This document shows positions 45,118 to 53,500 of a stretch of 64,000 bases of DNA, in pieces. The stretch comes from Cellulomonas chengniuliangii (GTDB lineage Bacteria; Actinomycetota; Actinomycetes; Actinomycetales; Cellulomonadaceae). A program made the translations under genes and the position numbers. The DNA is taken from NCBI RefSeq assembly GCF_024508335.1, contig NZ_CP101988.1, forward strand, positions 124,001 to 188,000. The letters run 5' to 3'. Below the pieces are notes generated by a model. It did not search any database. It saw nothing but the letters and a program-made list of their open reading frames with translations, and was not told where the DNA came from. Within the stretch, counting starts at the first letter, position 1, and each line of letters begins with the position of its first letter.

Positions 45118-46055
45118 CTGCCGCGATCCCGTCCACCGCCCTCGTCGACTCCGACGCGACCGCGAAGGGCCGCACCGGCCGGCTCGGCCGCATGGACCAG
45201 CGGGCCGGCATCGCCCGCGCCCGCCTCGCGCGGCCGTGGACGTCGCTGCTGGCCGTGGTGCTGGCCATCCTGTGGACCATCCCGACGTTCGGGCTGCTGC
45301 TGACCTCGTTCCGCCCGCGCAGCGAGATCCGCACCTCGGGCTGGTGGACCTTCCTGCAGAACCCCGAGACGACCCTCGACAACTACACCGAGGTCCTGTT
45401 CGGGAGCGGCACCCAGTTCTCCACGTTCTTCGTGAACTCGGTGGTGATCACCATCCCCGCGGTGGTCATCCCCATCTCGCTGGCCCTGCTGGCGGCGTAC
45501 GCGTTCGCCTGGATCGACTTCAAGGGCCGCAACATCCTGTTCGTCGCGGTGTTCGCGCTGCAGGTGGTGCCCATCCAGGTCACCCTGATCCCGCTGCTCA
45601 CCCAGTACGTGCAGTGGGGCCTGTCGGGCTCCTTCTGGACGATCTGGCTGTCGCACTCGATCTTCGCGCTGCCGCTGGCGATCTTCCTGCTCCACAACTT
45701 CATGAAGGACATCCCGAAGTCGCTGGTCGAGGCGGCGCGGGTGGACGGCGCCGGGCACGTGACCATCTTCTTCCGGGTGCTGCTGCCCCTGCTCACCCCC
45801 GCGATCGCATCGTTCGCCATCTTCCAGTTCCTGTGGGTGTGGAACGACCTGCTCGTGGCGCTGACCTTCGCGGGCGGCTCCCCGGACGTGGCGCCGCTGA
45901 CGGTGCGCGTGGCCGAGCTGGCGGGCACCCGGGGGGCGCAGTGGCACGTGCTGTCCGCCGGGGCGTTCATCGCGATGATCGTGCCGCTGGTCGTGTTCCT
46001 GATGCTCCAGCGGTTCTTCGTGCGCGGCCTGCTCGCCGGCTCCGTGAAGGGGTGA
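45114..46055 (+). CDS. Sugar ABC transporter permease (MalG/AglG type)
   Basis: A 313-residue CUT1 permease, second subunit of the channel. The N-terminus TKGRTGRLGRMDQRAGIARA is basic and cytoplasmic; the helices follow (SLLAVVLAILWTIPTFGLLL), and the EAA loop SLVEAARVDGAGHVTIFFRV LLPLL is present. A long periplasmic segment, ENPETTLDNYTEVLFGSGTQ, precedes helix 2. The ATG at 45114 overlaps the previous stop (ATGA), so the two are translationally coupled. No ATPase gene follows; in actinobacteria a shared MsiK-type ATPase is usual. Confidence 0.9.
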   Translation: MTAAIPSTALVDSDATAKGRTGRLGRMDQRAGIARARLARPWTSLLAVVLAILWTIPTFGLLLTSFRPRSEIRTSGWWTFLQNPETTLDNYTEVLFGSGTQFSTFFVNSVVITIPAVVIPISLALLAAYAFAWIDFKGRNILFVAVFALQVVPIQVTLIPLLTQYVQWGLSGSFWTIWLSHSIFALPLAIFLLHNFMKDIPKSLVEAARVDGAGHVTIFFRVLLPLLTPAIASFAIFQFLWVWNDLLVALTFAGGSPDVAPLTVRVAELAGTRGAQWHVLSAGAFIAMIVPLVVFLMLQRFFVRGLLAGSVKG

Positions 46056-46090
46056 CTTGGGGCCTCGGCCTGGTGTGACACCATCGGCGG

Positions 46091-47002
46091 GTGGTTCAGA
46101 GCCCGCCAGGAGCATCATCAGGCCGGGGCCTGGGCCGGGCTCCCGCTCCTGCGCTGTTCGCCGTGTCCGGGATGACCCAGTACCTGGGCGCGGCCATCGC
46201 CGTCGGGCTGTTCACGGTGCTGCCGCCCGGAACCCTCGCCTGGGCGCGGGTGGCCGTCGCCGCTGTGGTGCTCACCCTGTGGCGGCGCCCCTGGCGCACA
46301 CGGTGGACCCGGGCCGAGCTGGGCGCGTCCGCGCTGTTCGGCGTGGTGCTCGCGCTGATGAACGTGACCTTCTACATCGCCATCGACAGCCTGCCATTGG
46401 GCACGGCGGTGGCCATCGAGTTCATCGGGCCCGTCGCGGTGGCCGCGGTCACCGGGCGCGGCTGGCGGGAGCGGGGAGCCATTGCCGTCGCCGCCGTGGG
46501 CGTGGTCCTGCTCGCAGGGGTAAGCCTCGACGCCGGACCCGACGCCGTCCGCGGGCTCGTCGCGATCGCGGTGGCCGCCGCCTGCTGGGCCGGCTACATC
46601 CTGCTGGGCCGCCGGGTCGCGCAGCACGGCGGCTCCGGGGGAGGGGTGACGTCGTTGGCCGTGGCGATGGGGATCGGCGCGCTGGTGCTCGCGCCGTTCC
46701 TGGCCGGCCGTGCGGGGCCGCTGCTGACCGACCCGCGCCTTGCGTTGCTTGTGGTGGCCATCGCGGTGCTCTCCTCGGTGGTCCCGTACGCGCTCGAGCA
46801 GGTGGTGCTGCGCAAGGTCACCTCCGCGACGTTCGCGGTGCTGTTGGCCATGCTCCCCGCCACGGCGGCCGTCGTGGGGGCCGTGGTGCTGCGCCAGTGG
46901 CCGCACGGGCTCGAGATCGTGGGCCTCGGGTGCGTCACGGTGGCGATCATCCTCAGCTCGAGCCGCCCGGCCACCCCGGCGGGCGACGTCACGCCCGGCT
47001 GA
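46091..47002 (+). CDS. EamA/DMT-family transporter (RhtA-like)
   Basis: A 303-residue protein with ten membrane helices in two EamA halves, ending with the pattern TSATFAVLLAMLPATAAVVG and HGLEIVGLGCVTVAIILSSS. The stretch FYIAIDSLPLGTAVAIEFIG is the conserved EamA half motif of the RhtA group of amino-acid exporters. It is probably an efflux protein for an amino acid or other metabolite. The GTG start at 46091 lies 35 bp after the permease stop, with no terminator seen, so it may be transcribed with the sugar operon, but it is not a sugar carrier. Confidence 0.85.
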   Translation: MVQSPPGASSGRGLGRAPAPALFAVSGMTQYLGAAIAVGLFTVLPPGTLAWARVAVAAVVLTLWRRPWRTRWTRAELGASALFGVVLALMNVTFYIAIDSLPLGTAVAIEFIGPVAVAAVTGRGWRERGAIAVAAVGVVLLAGVSLDAGPDAVRGLVAIAVAAACWAGYILLGRRVAQHGGSGGGVTSLAVAMGIGALVLAPFLAGRAGPLLTDPRLALLVVAIAVLSSVVPYALEQVVLRKVTSATFAVLLAMLPATAAVVGAVVLRQWPHGLEIVGLGCVTVAIILSSSRPATPAGDVTPG

Positions 47003-47005
47003 CCC

Positions 47006-48064
47006 TCACAGGTACTGGCCCGGGCGGGTGTCGGCCGACGGCTGGCCACCCCCCGACTGCGCGGCCTGCGCTTGCGCCTGGGCGGCTTGCGCCATCGGGA
47101 CGAGGCCCGGCGGCAGCGCCTTGCGCTGCTGCGTCTGCGTCGCCACCTGCTGCGCCACCAGGGCCGTCTGGATGCTCTGGAACAGCCCTTCGAGCCAGCC
47201 CACCAGCTGCGCCTGGGCGATCCGCAGCTCGGCGTCGCTCGGAACGGCGCCCTGGCCCAGCGGCAGCGTGAGCCGCTGCAGCTCCTCGAGCAGGTTCCCC
47301 GAGATGCCGTCCTCGAGCTCGCGGATCGCCCGGGCGTGCACCTCGGCGAGCCGCACCCTCGCGGCCTCGTCCAGGGGGGCGGTGCGCACCTCGTCGAGCA
47401 GCTGCTTGATCATCGAGGCGATCCGCATCACCTTGGACGGCTGGTCCACCAGGCCCGCCGTGGTGTGCTGCTCCGCCGAGCCGTCCTGACCGTCCGCGGC
47501 GCCCGCCTGGCTGTCCTGCCCGGTCGCCGCCGCGCCGCCCATGGCCACCGCCGGCATCACCATCGGACGGCCGTCAGGGCCGACCACCACGACCCGCGCG
47601 CGAGCCACCGGAACGTGCTGTGAGGGTTCCGAGCCCGTCGACGGCTGCGCGGACTGCGACGTCTCGGGCTGCCCCTGGTCCGGCTGCGGCGTGTCGGACC
47701 GCGGCTCCCGGCGTGCCCGGGACCTCGCCCTCGCGGGCTTCGACGGCGGCGCCTGCGGCTCCTGGGCGTCCGGGGCCTCGCGCGGCTCCGGGGTCGCGTC
47801 CGTCGTCTCGGGCTTCGTCGACCGCCGCGTGCTGGACCCCGCCCTCGTGGACCCCGCCCTTGTGGACCCCGCCGTTGTGGACCGTGCACTCGTGGACTTC
47901 GCGCGCTGCGGGGTCGTGGCGCGGGTCTCCGCCGTCTCCGCGTCCTGCGACGCTGTCTCCGCGTCCTGCGCGGCGCGGGCGGCGTCGTCCTTCGGCTTGC
48001 GGCGCTTCCGCGTGGCGGGCGTGTCCTTCTGGTCAGTCGAGCTGCTGTCCGTGGACTTGCTCAT
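47006..48064 (-). CDS. bpa: Bacterial proteasome activator with extended N-terminus
   Basis: A 352-residue protein. Residues about 200-352 are the Bpa/PafE domain: QPSKVMRIASMIKQLLDEVR, APLDEAARVRLAEVHARAIR, ELEDGISGNLLEELQRLTLP, AVPSDAELRIAQAQLVGWLE, FQSIQTALVAQQ, and the C-terminal GQYL, the HbYX-type hook that opens the 20S proteasome gate. Bpa forms rings and feeds unfolded proteins to the proteasome without ATP. Known Bpa are about 170-180 residues; here a roughly 175-residue low-complexity extension rich in Lys, Arg, Ser, Thr and Ala, with pentapeptide STRAG repeats, precedes it. No proteasome gene is in the window. ATG start 48064. Confidence 0.9.
   Translation of the reverse strand: MSKSTDSSSTDQKDTPATRKRRKPKDDAARAAQDAETASQDAETAETRATTPQRAKSTSARSTTAGSTRAGSTRAGSSTRRSTKPETTDATPEPREAPDAQEPQAPPSKPARARSRARREPRSDTPQPDQGQPETSQSAQPSTGSEPSQHVPVARARVVVVGPDGRPMVMPAVAMGGAAATGQDSQAGAADGQDGSAEQHTTAGLVDQPSKVMRIASMIKQLLDEVRTAPLDEAARVRLAEVHARAIRELEDGISGNLLEELQRLTLPLGQGAVPSDAELRIAQAQLVGWLEGLFQSIQTALVAQQVATQTQQRKALPPGLVPMAQAAQAQAQAAQSGGGQPSADTRPGQYL
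47832..47906 (-). repeat. 15-bp tandem repeats inside bpa
   Basis: Five head-to-tail units of 15 bp (47832, 47847, 47862, 47877, 47892), each near GTGGACCCCGCCCTT on the plus strand. They encode STRAG-like pentapeptides (STTAG-STRAG-STRAG) in Bpa. The repeats keep frame, so unit number may vary between strains. Confidence 0.75.
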
Positions 48065-48140
48065 TCTCGATTGTCACCCGCTGCGGCGGGGCCCGCACGT
48101 GCCCGGCGCCGCCGCCGGACCCGCCGCTAGGGTGACCGGC

Positions 48141-49370
48141 ATGACGTGGCTGACCACTCCTGCCCATGCCCGCTGGCTCGAGCAGGAGACGGATCGCCTC
48201 CTCGCCTTCGGGGTCCGCTCGGCCGTCTCGTCCGGAGGGTTCGCGCGTCTCGACGAGCGCGGCGCGGCGCTCGACGGGCCCGCCGAGCTGTGGATCACGT
48301 GCCGGATGACGCATGTGTACGCGCTGGGCTCCCTGCTGGGGCGCCCGGGCTGTGCGCCGCTGGTGGACCACGGCCTGGCGGCTCTGCGCGGGATGTTCCA
48401 CGACGACGAGCACGGGGGCTGGTTCGCCGAGGTCGGAGCCGACGGGCCCACCGACGCCGGGAAGGCGGCGTACCCGCACGCGTTCGTGGTGCTGGCCACG
48501 GCGAGCGCTGCCGCGGCGGGCCGACCTGGCGCGCGCGAGCTGTTGGGCGAGGCGCTCGCCGTGTCCGAGCGGCGCTTCTGGGACGACGAGGCCGGCATGG
48601 CCGTCGAGGCCTGGGACCCGGCGTTCACCGAGCTGGACCCTTACCGGGGCGTCAACGCGAACATGCACACCGTCGAGGCGTATCTCGCGGCCGCGGACGT
48701 CACCGGGGAGCGGGTGTGGCTGGACCGGGCGCTGCGGATCATCGAACGGGTGGTGCACGGCTTCGCCCGCGACAACGCGTGGCGCATCCCGGAGCATTTC
48801 GACAGCGACTGGGTCCCGGACCTCGACTACAACGTCGACACTCCCGCGCACCCGTTCCGCCCGTATGGAGCGACCATCGGCCACTGGCTCGAGTGGGCGC
48901 GCCTGACCCTCCACGCCCGCGCCGCGCTGACGACGTGGGGGGACGTGGCGCCGGCGTGGATGCTCGACGACGCGGTCGCCCTGTTCGACGCCGCCGTGGC
49001 CGAGGGGTGGGACGTGGACGGCGCCCCCGGCTTCGTCTACACGGTGGACTGGACCGGTCGGCCGGTGGTGCGCGAGCGCATGCACTGGGTCGTCGCCGAG
49101 GGCATCGCCGCTGCGGCCACCCTGTTCGCCGCCACCGGAGACCCGCGTTTCGACGCCTGGTACGCGACCTGGTGGGACTACGCCGAGCAGCACCTGCTGG
49201 ACCGCGAGGGCGGCTCCTGGTGGCATGAGCTGGGCCCGGACAACGCGGTCTCGCGCACGGTCTGGGAGGGCAAGGCGGACCTGTACCACGCGGTGCAGGC
49301 CACCTTGATCCCGCGCCTGCCGCTCACGCCCGTGCTGGCCCCGGCGCTGGCTGCGGGCCTTCTGGGCTGA
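48141..49370 (+). CDS. AGE-family sugar epimerase/isomerase
   Basis: A 409-residue (alpha/alpha)6-barrel enzyme of the N-acylglucosamine 2-epimerase family. Recognisable segments are ELWITCRMTHVYALGSLLGR, YPHAFVVLATASAAAAGRPG, DPYRGVNANMHTVEAYLAAA (conserved N-x-N-x-H-x-x-E) and PEHFDSDWVPDLDYNVDTPA HPFRPYGATIGHWLEWARL (His and acidic residues). It resembles YihS-type mannose or sulfoquinovose isomerases more than GlcNAc epimerases; the substrate is not resolved. The start is ATG 48141. It is divergent from bpa and its 3' end overlaps the convergent quinone oxidoreductase by 47 bp. Confidence 0.85.
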   Translation: MTWLTTPAHARWLEQETDRLLAFGVRSAVSSGGFARLDERGAALDGPAELWITCRMTHVYALGSLLGRPGCAPLVDHGLAALRGMFHDDEHGGWFAEVGADGPTDAGKAAYPHAFVVLATASAAAAGRPGARELLGEALAVSERRFWDDEAGMAVEAWDPAFTELDPYRGVNANMHTVEAYLAAADVTGERVWLDRALRIIERVVHGFARDNAWRIPEHFDSDWVPDLDYNVDTPAHPFRPYGATIGHWLEWARLTLHARAALTTWGDVAPAWMLDDAVALFDAAVAEGWDVDGAPGFVYTVDWTGRPVVRERMHWVVAEGIAAAATLFAATGDPRFDAWYATWWDYAEQHLLDREGGSWWHELGPDNAVSRTVWEGKADLYHAVQATLIPRLPLTPVLAPALAAGLLG

Positions 49371-50355
49371 CCAGCAGCACCTTCCCGAAGACCTCGCCCG
49401 AGTCCAGCAGCTCGTGCGCGGCAGCCGCGTCGTCGAGCGGCAGCCGGGCGTGGACCACCGGCCGCAGGCGGCCGTCCGCCAGCATCGGCCACACGTTCTC
49501 CCGCACCGCGGCGACGATCGCCGCCTTCTCCTGGGCGGGCCGGGCGCGCAGCGTGGTGCCCACGACGCTGGCGCGGCGGGCCATGAGCTGGCCGAGGTCC
49601 AGCTCGCCGCGCCGCCCGCGCTGCGTGCCGATGACGACGAGGCGGCCGCCCGTGGCGAGCATCCGCACGTTCTCGCCGAGCGCCCCGGCGCCCAGCACAT
49701 CGAGGATCAGGTCCACGCCGCGCCCGTCGGTGGCTTCGAGCACGGTGGCCCGCACGTCGTCGGCACGGTGGTCGATCACGACGTCGGCGCCGAGCCGCGC
49801 GCATCCTGCCGCACGCTCGGGGCCGCCGGCCGTGGCGATCACCCGGGCGCCCAGGGCCTTCGCGAGCTGCACCGCCACCGAGCCGACCCCGCCGGAGCCG
49901 CCGTGCACCAGCACCGTGGACCCCTCGCGCAGGCCACCTGCGTCCACGAGGTTGGACCAGGCGGTGCACACCGCCTCCGGCAGTCCCGCGGCGTCCACCA
50001 GGTCGATGCCGGGAGGGGCGGGGAGCACCTGCGTGGCGCGCACCCGCGCACGGGTGGCGTAGCCGCCGCCGTCAAGCAGGGCCACCACGGGGTCGCCCAC
50101 CGACCACCCGCCGTCCTCAGGGCCGGCGACCCCGGGGCCTAGCGCGGCGACGTGCCCCGACACCTCCAGGCCCGGCCACTCGGGCGCGCCAGGCGGCGGC
50201 GGGTAGTGCCCGGCGCGTTGCAGCAGGTCCGCGCGATTCACCCCCGAAGCGGCCACGTGGAGCAGAACCTCACCCTCTTGGGGGACGGGATCTGCGAGCT
50301 CGGCGCTGCGGAGGACGTAGGGTCCGCCAGGGGAATGGACGACGATCGCATGCAC
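49324..50355 (-). CDS. NAD(P)H-quinone oxidoreductase-like (zinc-free MDR)
   Basis: A 343-residue medium-chain reductase. The N-terminus HAIVVHSPGGPYVLRSAELA and the segment VAASGVNRADLLQRAGHYPP PPGAPEWPGLEVSGHVAALG are typical of the quinone oxidoreductase (PIG3/QorA) branch. The NADPH-binding motif is VLVHGGSGGVGSVAVQLAKA. No zinc ligands are present. It reduces quinones or enones with NADPH. The GTG start at 50355 is chosen from the frame; the conserved HAIVV follows it at once. Confidence 0.85.
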   Translation of the reverse strand: MHAIVVHSPGGPYVLRSAELADPVPQEGEVLLHVAASGVNRADLLQRAGHYPPPPGAPEWPGLEVSGHVAALGPGVAGPEDGGWSVGDPVVALLDGGGYATRARVRATQVLPAPPGIDLVDAAGLPEAVCTAWSNLVDAGGLREGSTVLVHGGSGGVGSVAVQLAKALGARVIATAGGPERAAGCARLGADVVIDHRADDVRATVLEATDGRGVDLILDVLGAGALGENVRMLATGGRLVVIGTQRGRRGELDLGQLMARRASVVGTTLRARPAQEKAAIVAAVRENVWPMLADGRLRPVVHARLPLDDAAAAHELLDSGEVFGKVLLVSPEGPQPAPGPARA

Positions 50356-50538
50356 ATCGGTGAGGTTAGGCCCGAAAGGGACGTACCGCTGAGGGTGAGG
50401 TCCGTGGCAAACTCCTCCGCGGGCTAATGGTCTGATGTCCAGGAGCCGATGAGAAGCGAACGATGACCGCCACGCTGGCGCCAGAGAGCCGGTCACCGCC
50501 GGTGCGACGCCCTTCACGGGTGAAGGAAAGAGGTCGAC

Positions 50539-53500
50539 ATGCTGCGCAGACTTGGCATTCGCGCCAAGGTCCTGGCGGTCCTCGCCGTGCCCATGATCGT
50601 GCTTCTCGCCGCCGGCGCGTACATCTCGTACGACGGCCTGCGGACGGCGCGATCTGCGGCGGCAGCCGCCACGGTGGTTGAGGTCCTCGAGGGCTACGCC
50701 CCCCTGGGGGTGGCCCTGCAGCAGGAACGAGCGTTGTCCGTGGTCAACGACCGCGACCGCGAGCAGCTCGAGGCAGCCCGTGCGGCGACCAACGCCGCGC
50801 TGGCCGCGGTGAAGCCGCTGACGGCCCGGGTCGACTTCTCCCAGTTCCCGTCCGACGTCGTCTCCGCGTTCCAAGAGGCGCAGCTCTCCCACAACGAGTC
50901 GATCGGCGCCGTCCGTGAACTCGTCGACTCGGACGCGAACACCACGACCCTGACCCGCGGGTACAACACGATCATCCAGGGCCAGATCAGCCTGGTCAGC
51001 CAGATCGCCGACTCGCTGGAGAACCGCGAGCTGGGCCGGTACGTCGGCGCGTACCACGCGCTGATGGTCACCGCCGAGGACCTCGTCAACGAGCTCGCCC
51101 TCGCCACGTCGATCATCCGCACGCAGGGCAACTCGGACTCCGTCCTGCGGTCCTACGCGACGCAGACGGCGTCGACCGAGATCTCGCGTGACGCCACCCG
51201 CGTCCGGCTGGCCTCGCTGGGCCAGCGCTCGCTCCGCCTGCCGGTGGACGACCCGACGTCGGCGTTCAACCGCAAGCGTGCTCTCGTGTCCGAGGCGGCG
51301 CCCGGGAGCAACCTCCCGGCCATCGACGCCCTCACCGAGGACGTCAACAAGCAGCTCTCCACGATCTCCGAGGTCAGTGGCAAGGTGCTCGCCTCCGCGA
51401 AGGTCGTCGCCGCGAAGGCGTCGAGCGAGGCGCGGAACACCGCCATCGTGACGATCGCCATCGCCGTCGTTGCCGCACTGGCCTCGTTCGCCTTCGCGAT
51501 CGTGGTCTCCCGAGGCATCGTCAACCCGCTGCGGCGCCTCACCGGCGCCGCCCAGGACGTCCGCGACCAGCTCCCGAAGCTCGTCGAGCAGGTCACCGTC
51601 CCCGGTGAGGGGCCCGGCCTCGAGCTGGTCCAGATCCCGGTGGACTCCTCCGACGAGGTGGGCCAGCTCGCGGCCGCGTTCAACTCGGTCAACGCCACCA
51701 CGCTGCAGGTCGCCCAGGAGCAGGCCGCCCTGCGTGGGTCGATCGCGGAGATGTTCGTCAACGTCGCCCGTCGGGACCAGGTCCTCCTCAACCGCCAGCT
51801 GTCGTTCATCGACTCGCTCGAGCGCGCTGAGGAAGACCCGAACACGCTGGCGAACCTGTTCCGCCTCGACCACCTCGCCACCCGGATGCGTCGTAACGCC
51901 GAGTCGCTCCTCGTGCTCGCCGGCATCGACTCGGGCCGCCGCGTGCGCGACGCGATGCCCCTCTCGGACGTCATCCGCACCGCCTCGTCCGAGATCGAGC
52001 AGTACGACCGCATCGAGCTCGACCTGCCCGTCGACCCGCTGATGCACGGCTTCAACGCCCTGGGCGCGGCGCACCTGCTCGCCGAGCTGCTGGAGAACGC
52101 CACGATCTTCTCCGAGCCGGAGACCCCGGTCGAGGTCAAGACCGGCGTCATCGGCGAGTTCGTCGTGGTGCAGATCCTCGACCACGGCCTGGGGATGTCC
52201 GACCAGGAGCTCGAGGCCGCCAACATCAAGATCCGGTCCACCGCGGCGAGCGACGCCCTGGGCGCCCAGCGCCTGGGACTCTTCGTGGTCGGCCGGCTCT
52301 CGCACCGCCTGGGCGCCGAGATCCGGCTCGCCAAGAGCCAGCGGGGCACCGGCACCGTCACCACCGTCCGATTCCCCGTGACGTTGTTCGCGGCCACTGA
52401 GGGCCCGGCCTACGGGTCGACCCAGCAGTCGCCCCCCACGCTGACGGCGTCCTCGGAGCCGGTGCAGGAGCGCTCGCGCCCCCGCGAGGACGAGGCCCCC
52501 GTCGTCGAGCCGGTGAACCTCGCCGCCCTGACCGACGGCGCCACATCGCTCGGGCTCCCGCGCCGTCGTCTGCGTGACGACGACTCGGGCGAGATGCCGC
52601 TGGCCGGCTCGCTGCCCAAGCGGTCCGCGAAGACCTTCGACGAGGACAACATCGTCCTTCCGGCCCCCACCGAGGCCCGGCTGTCGCCTGAGCTGTCCGC
52701 GGAGGGCACCGGCTGGACGCCTGCCATCGCGGCCGCTCCGTCGGCAGGGCTGCCCAGCCGGTCCCGCGCGGCGACGCCGGCATGGCAGGCGCCCGAGGAC
52801 GCGCCGCCCGCCGCGGCCCCGACGCCCTCGGCTCCGGCCGAGCGCGCAGGGCTCTTCACGGGCTTCCGCGGACGTACTGAGATGCCGGGCGTCGACATGC
52901 CCCGGCTCTCGCCGCGAGCCGCAGCCGAGGCTCTCGCCGCGCCCGCCGCCCCCGCCCCCGCCCCCGCGCAGCCGGTCGCCCCGCCCCCGGCGGACGCGCC
53001 GCCGCAGCGGCGCAGCGCCCTCGGCTTCGAGATCCCCGGCCTGGTGCCGGACGCTCCCGAGGGCGAGGAGACGCAGGTCTGGACGCCGTCCTGGAGCGAC
53101 ACCGCCGAGACGGCCTACGACGAGCCCGCGTCGGCACATGTCGCCGAGCCCGAGCAGGCGCCCGCCCCGCAGTGGTCGACGCCCACCTGGGACGAGCCGC
53201 AGGCCGAGACCCCGGCCTGGAACGACCCGACGCCCGTGCCCGCCGCGAGCTGGGATCAGCCCGTCCAGGCTCCGACGACCTCCAGCCCGAGCTGGGACGA
53301 GCCCGCTGCCCCGAGCTGGGAGCAGACGACGCCCGCGTGGGAGCAGGCCGAGCAGGTCGCGTCCGCCGCGCCGGTCGAGGAGCCCGTGGCCCCGTCGCCG
53401 CAGACCGCGTACCCCGACTTCACCGCCTACAGCGGGTACACGGGGTGGGCCAACCCGGTCGACGAGACCCGGCCCGCGCCGCAGTTCACCTCGCCGTACT

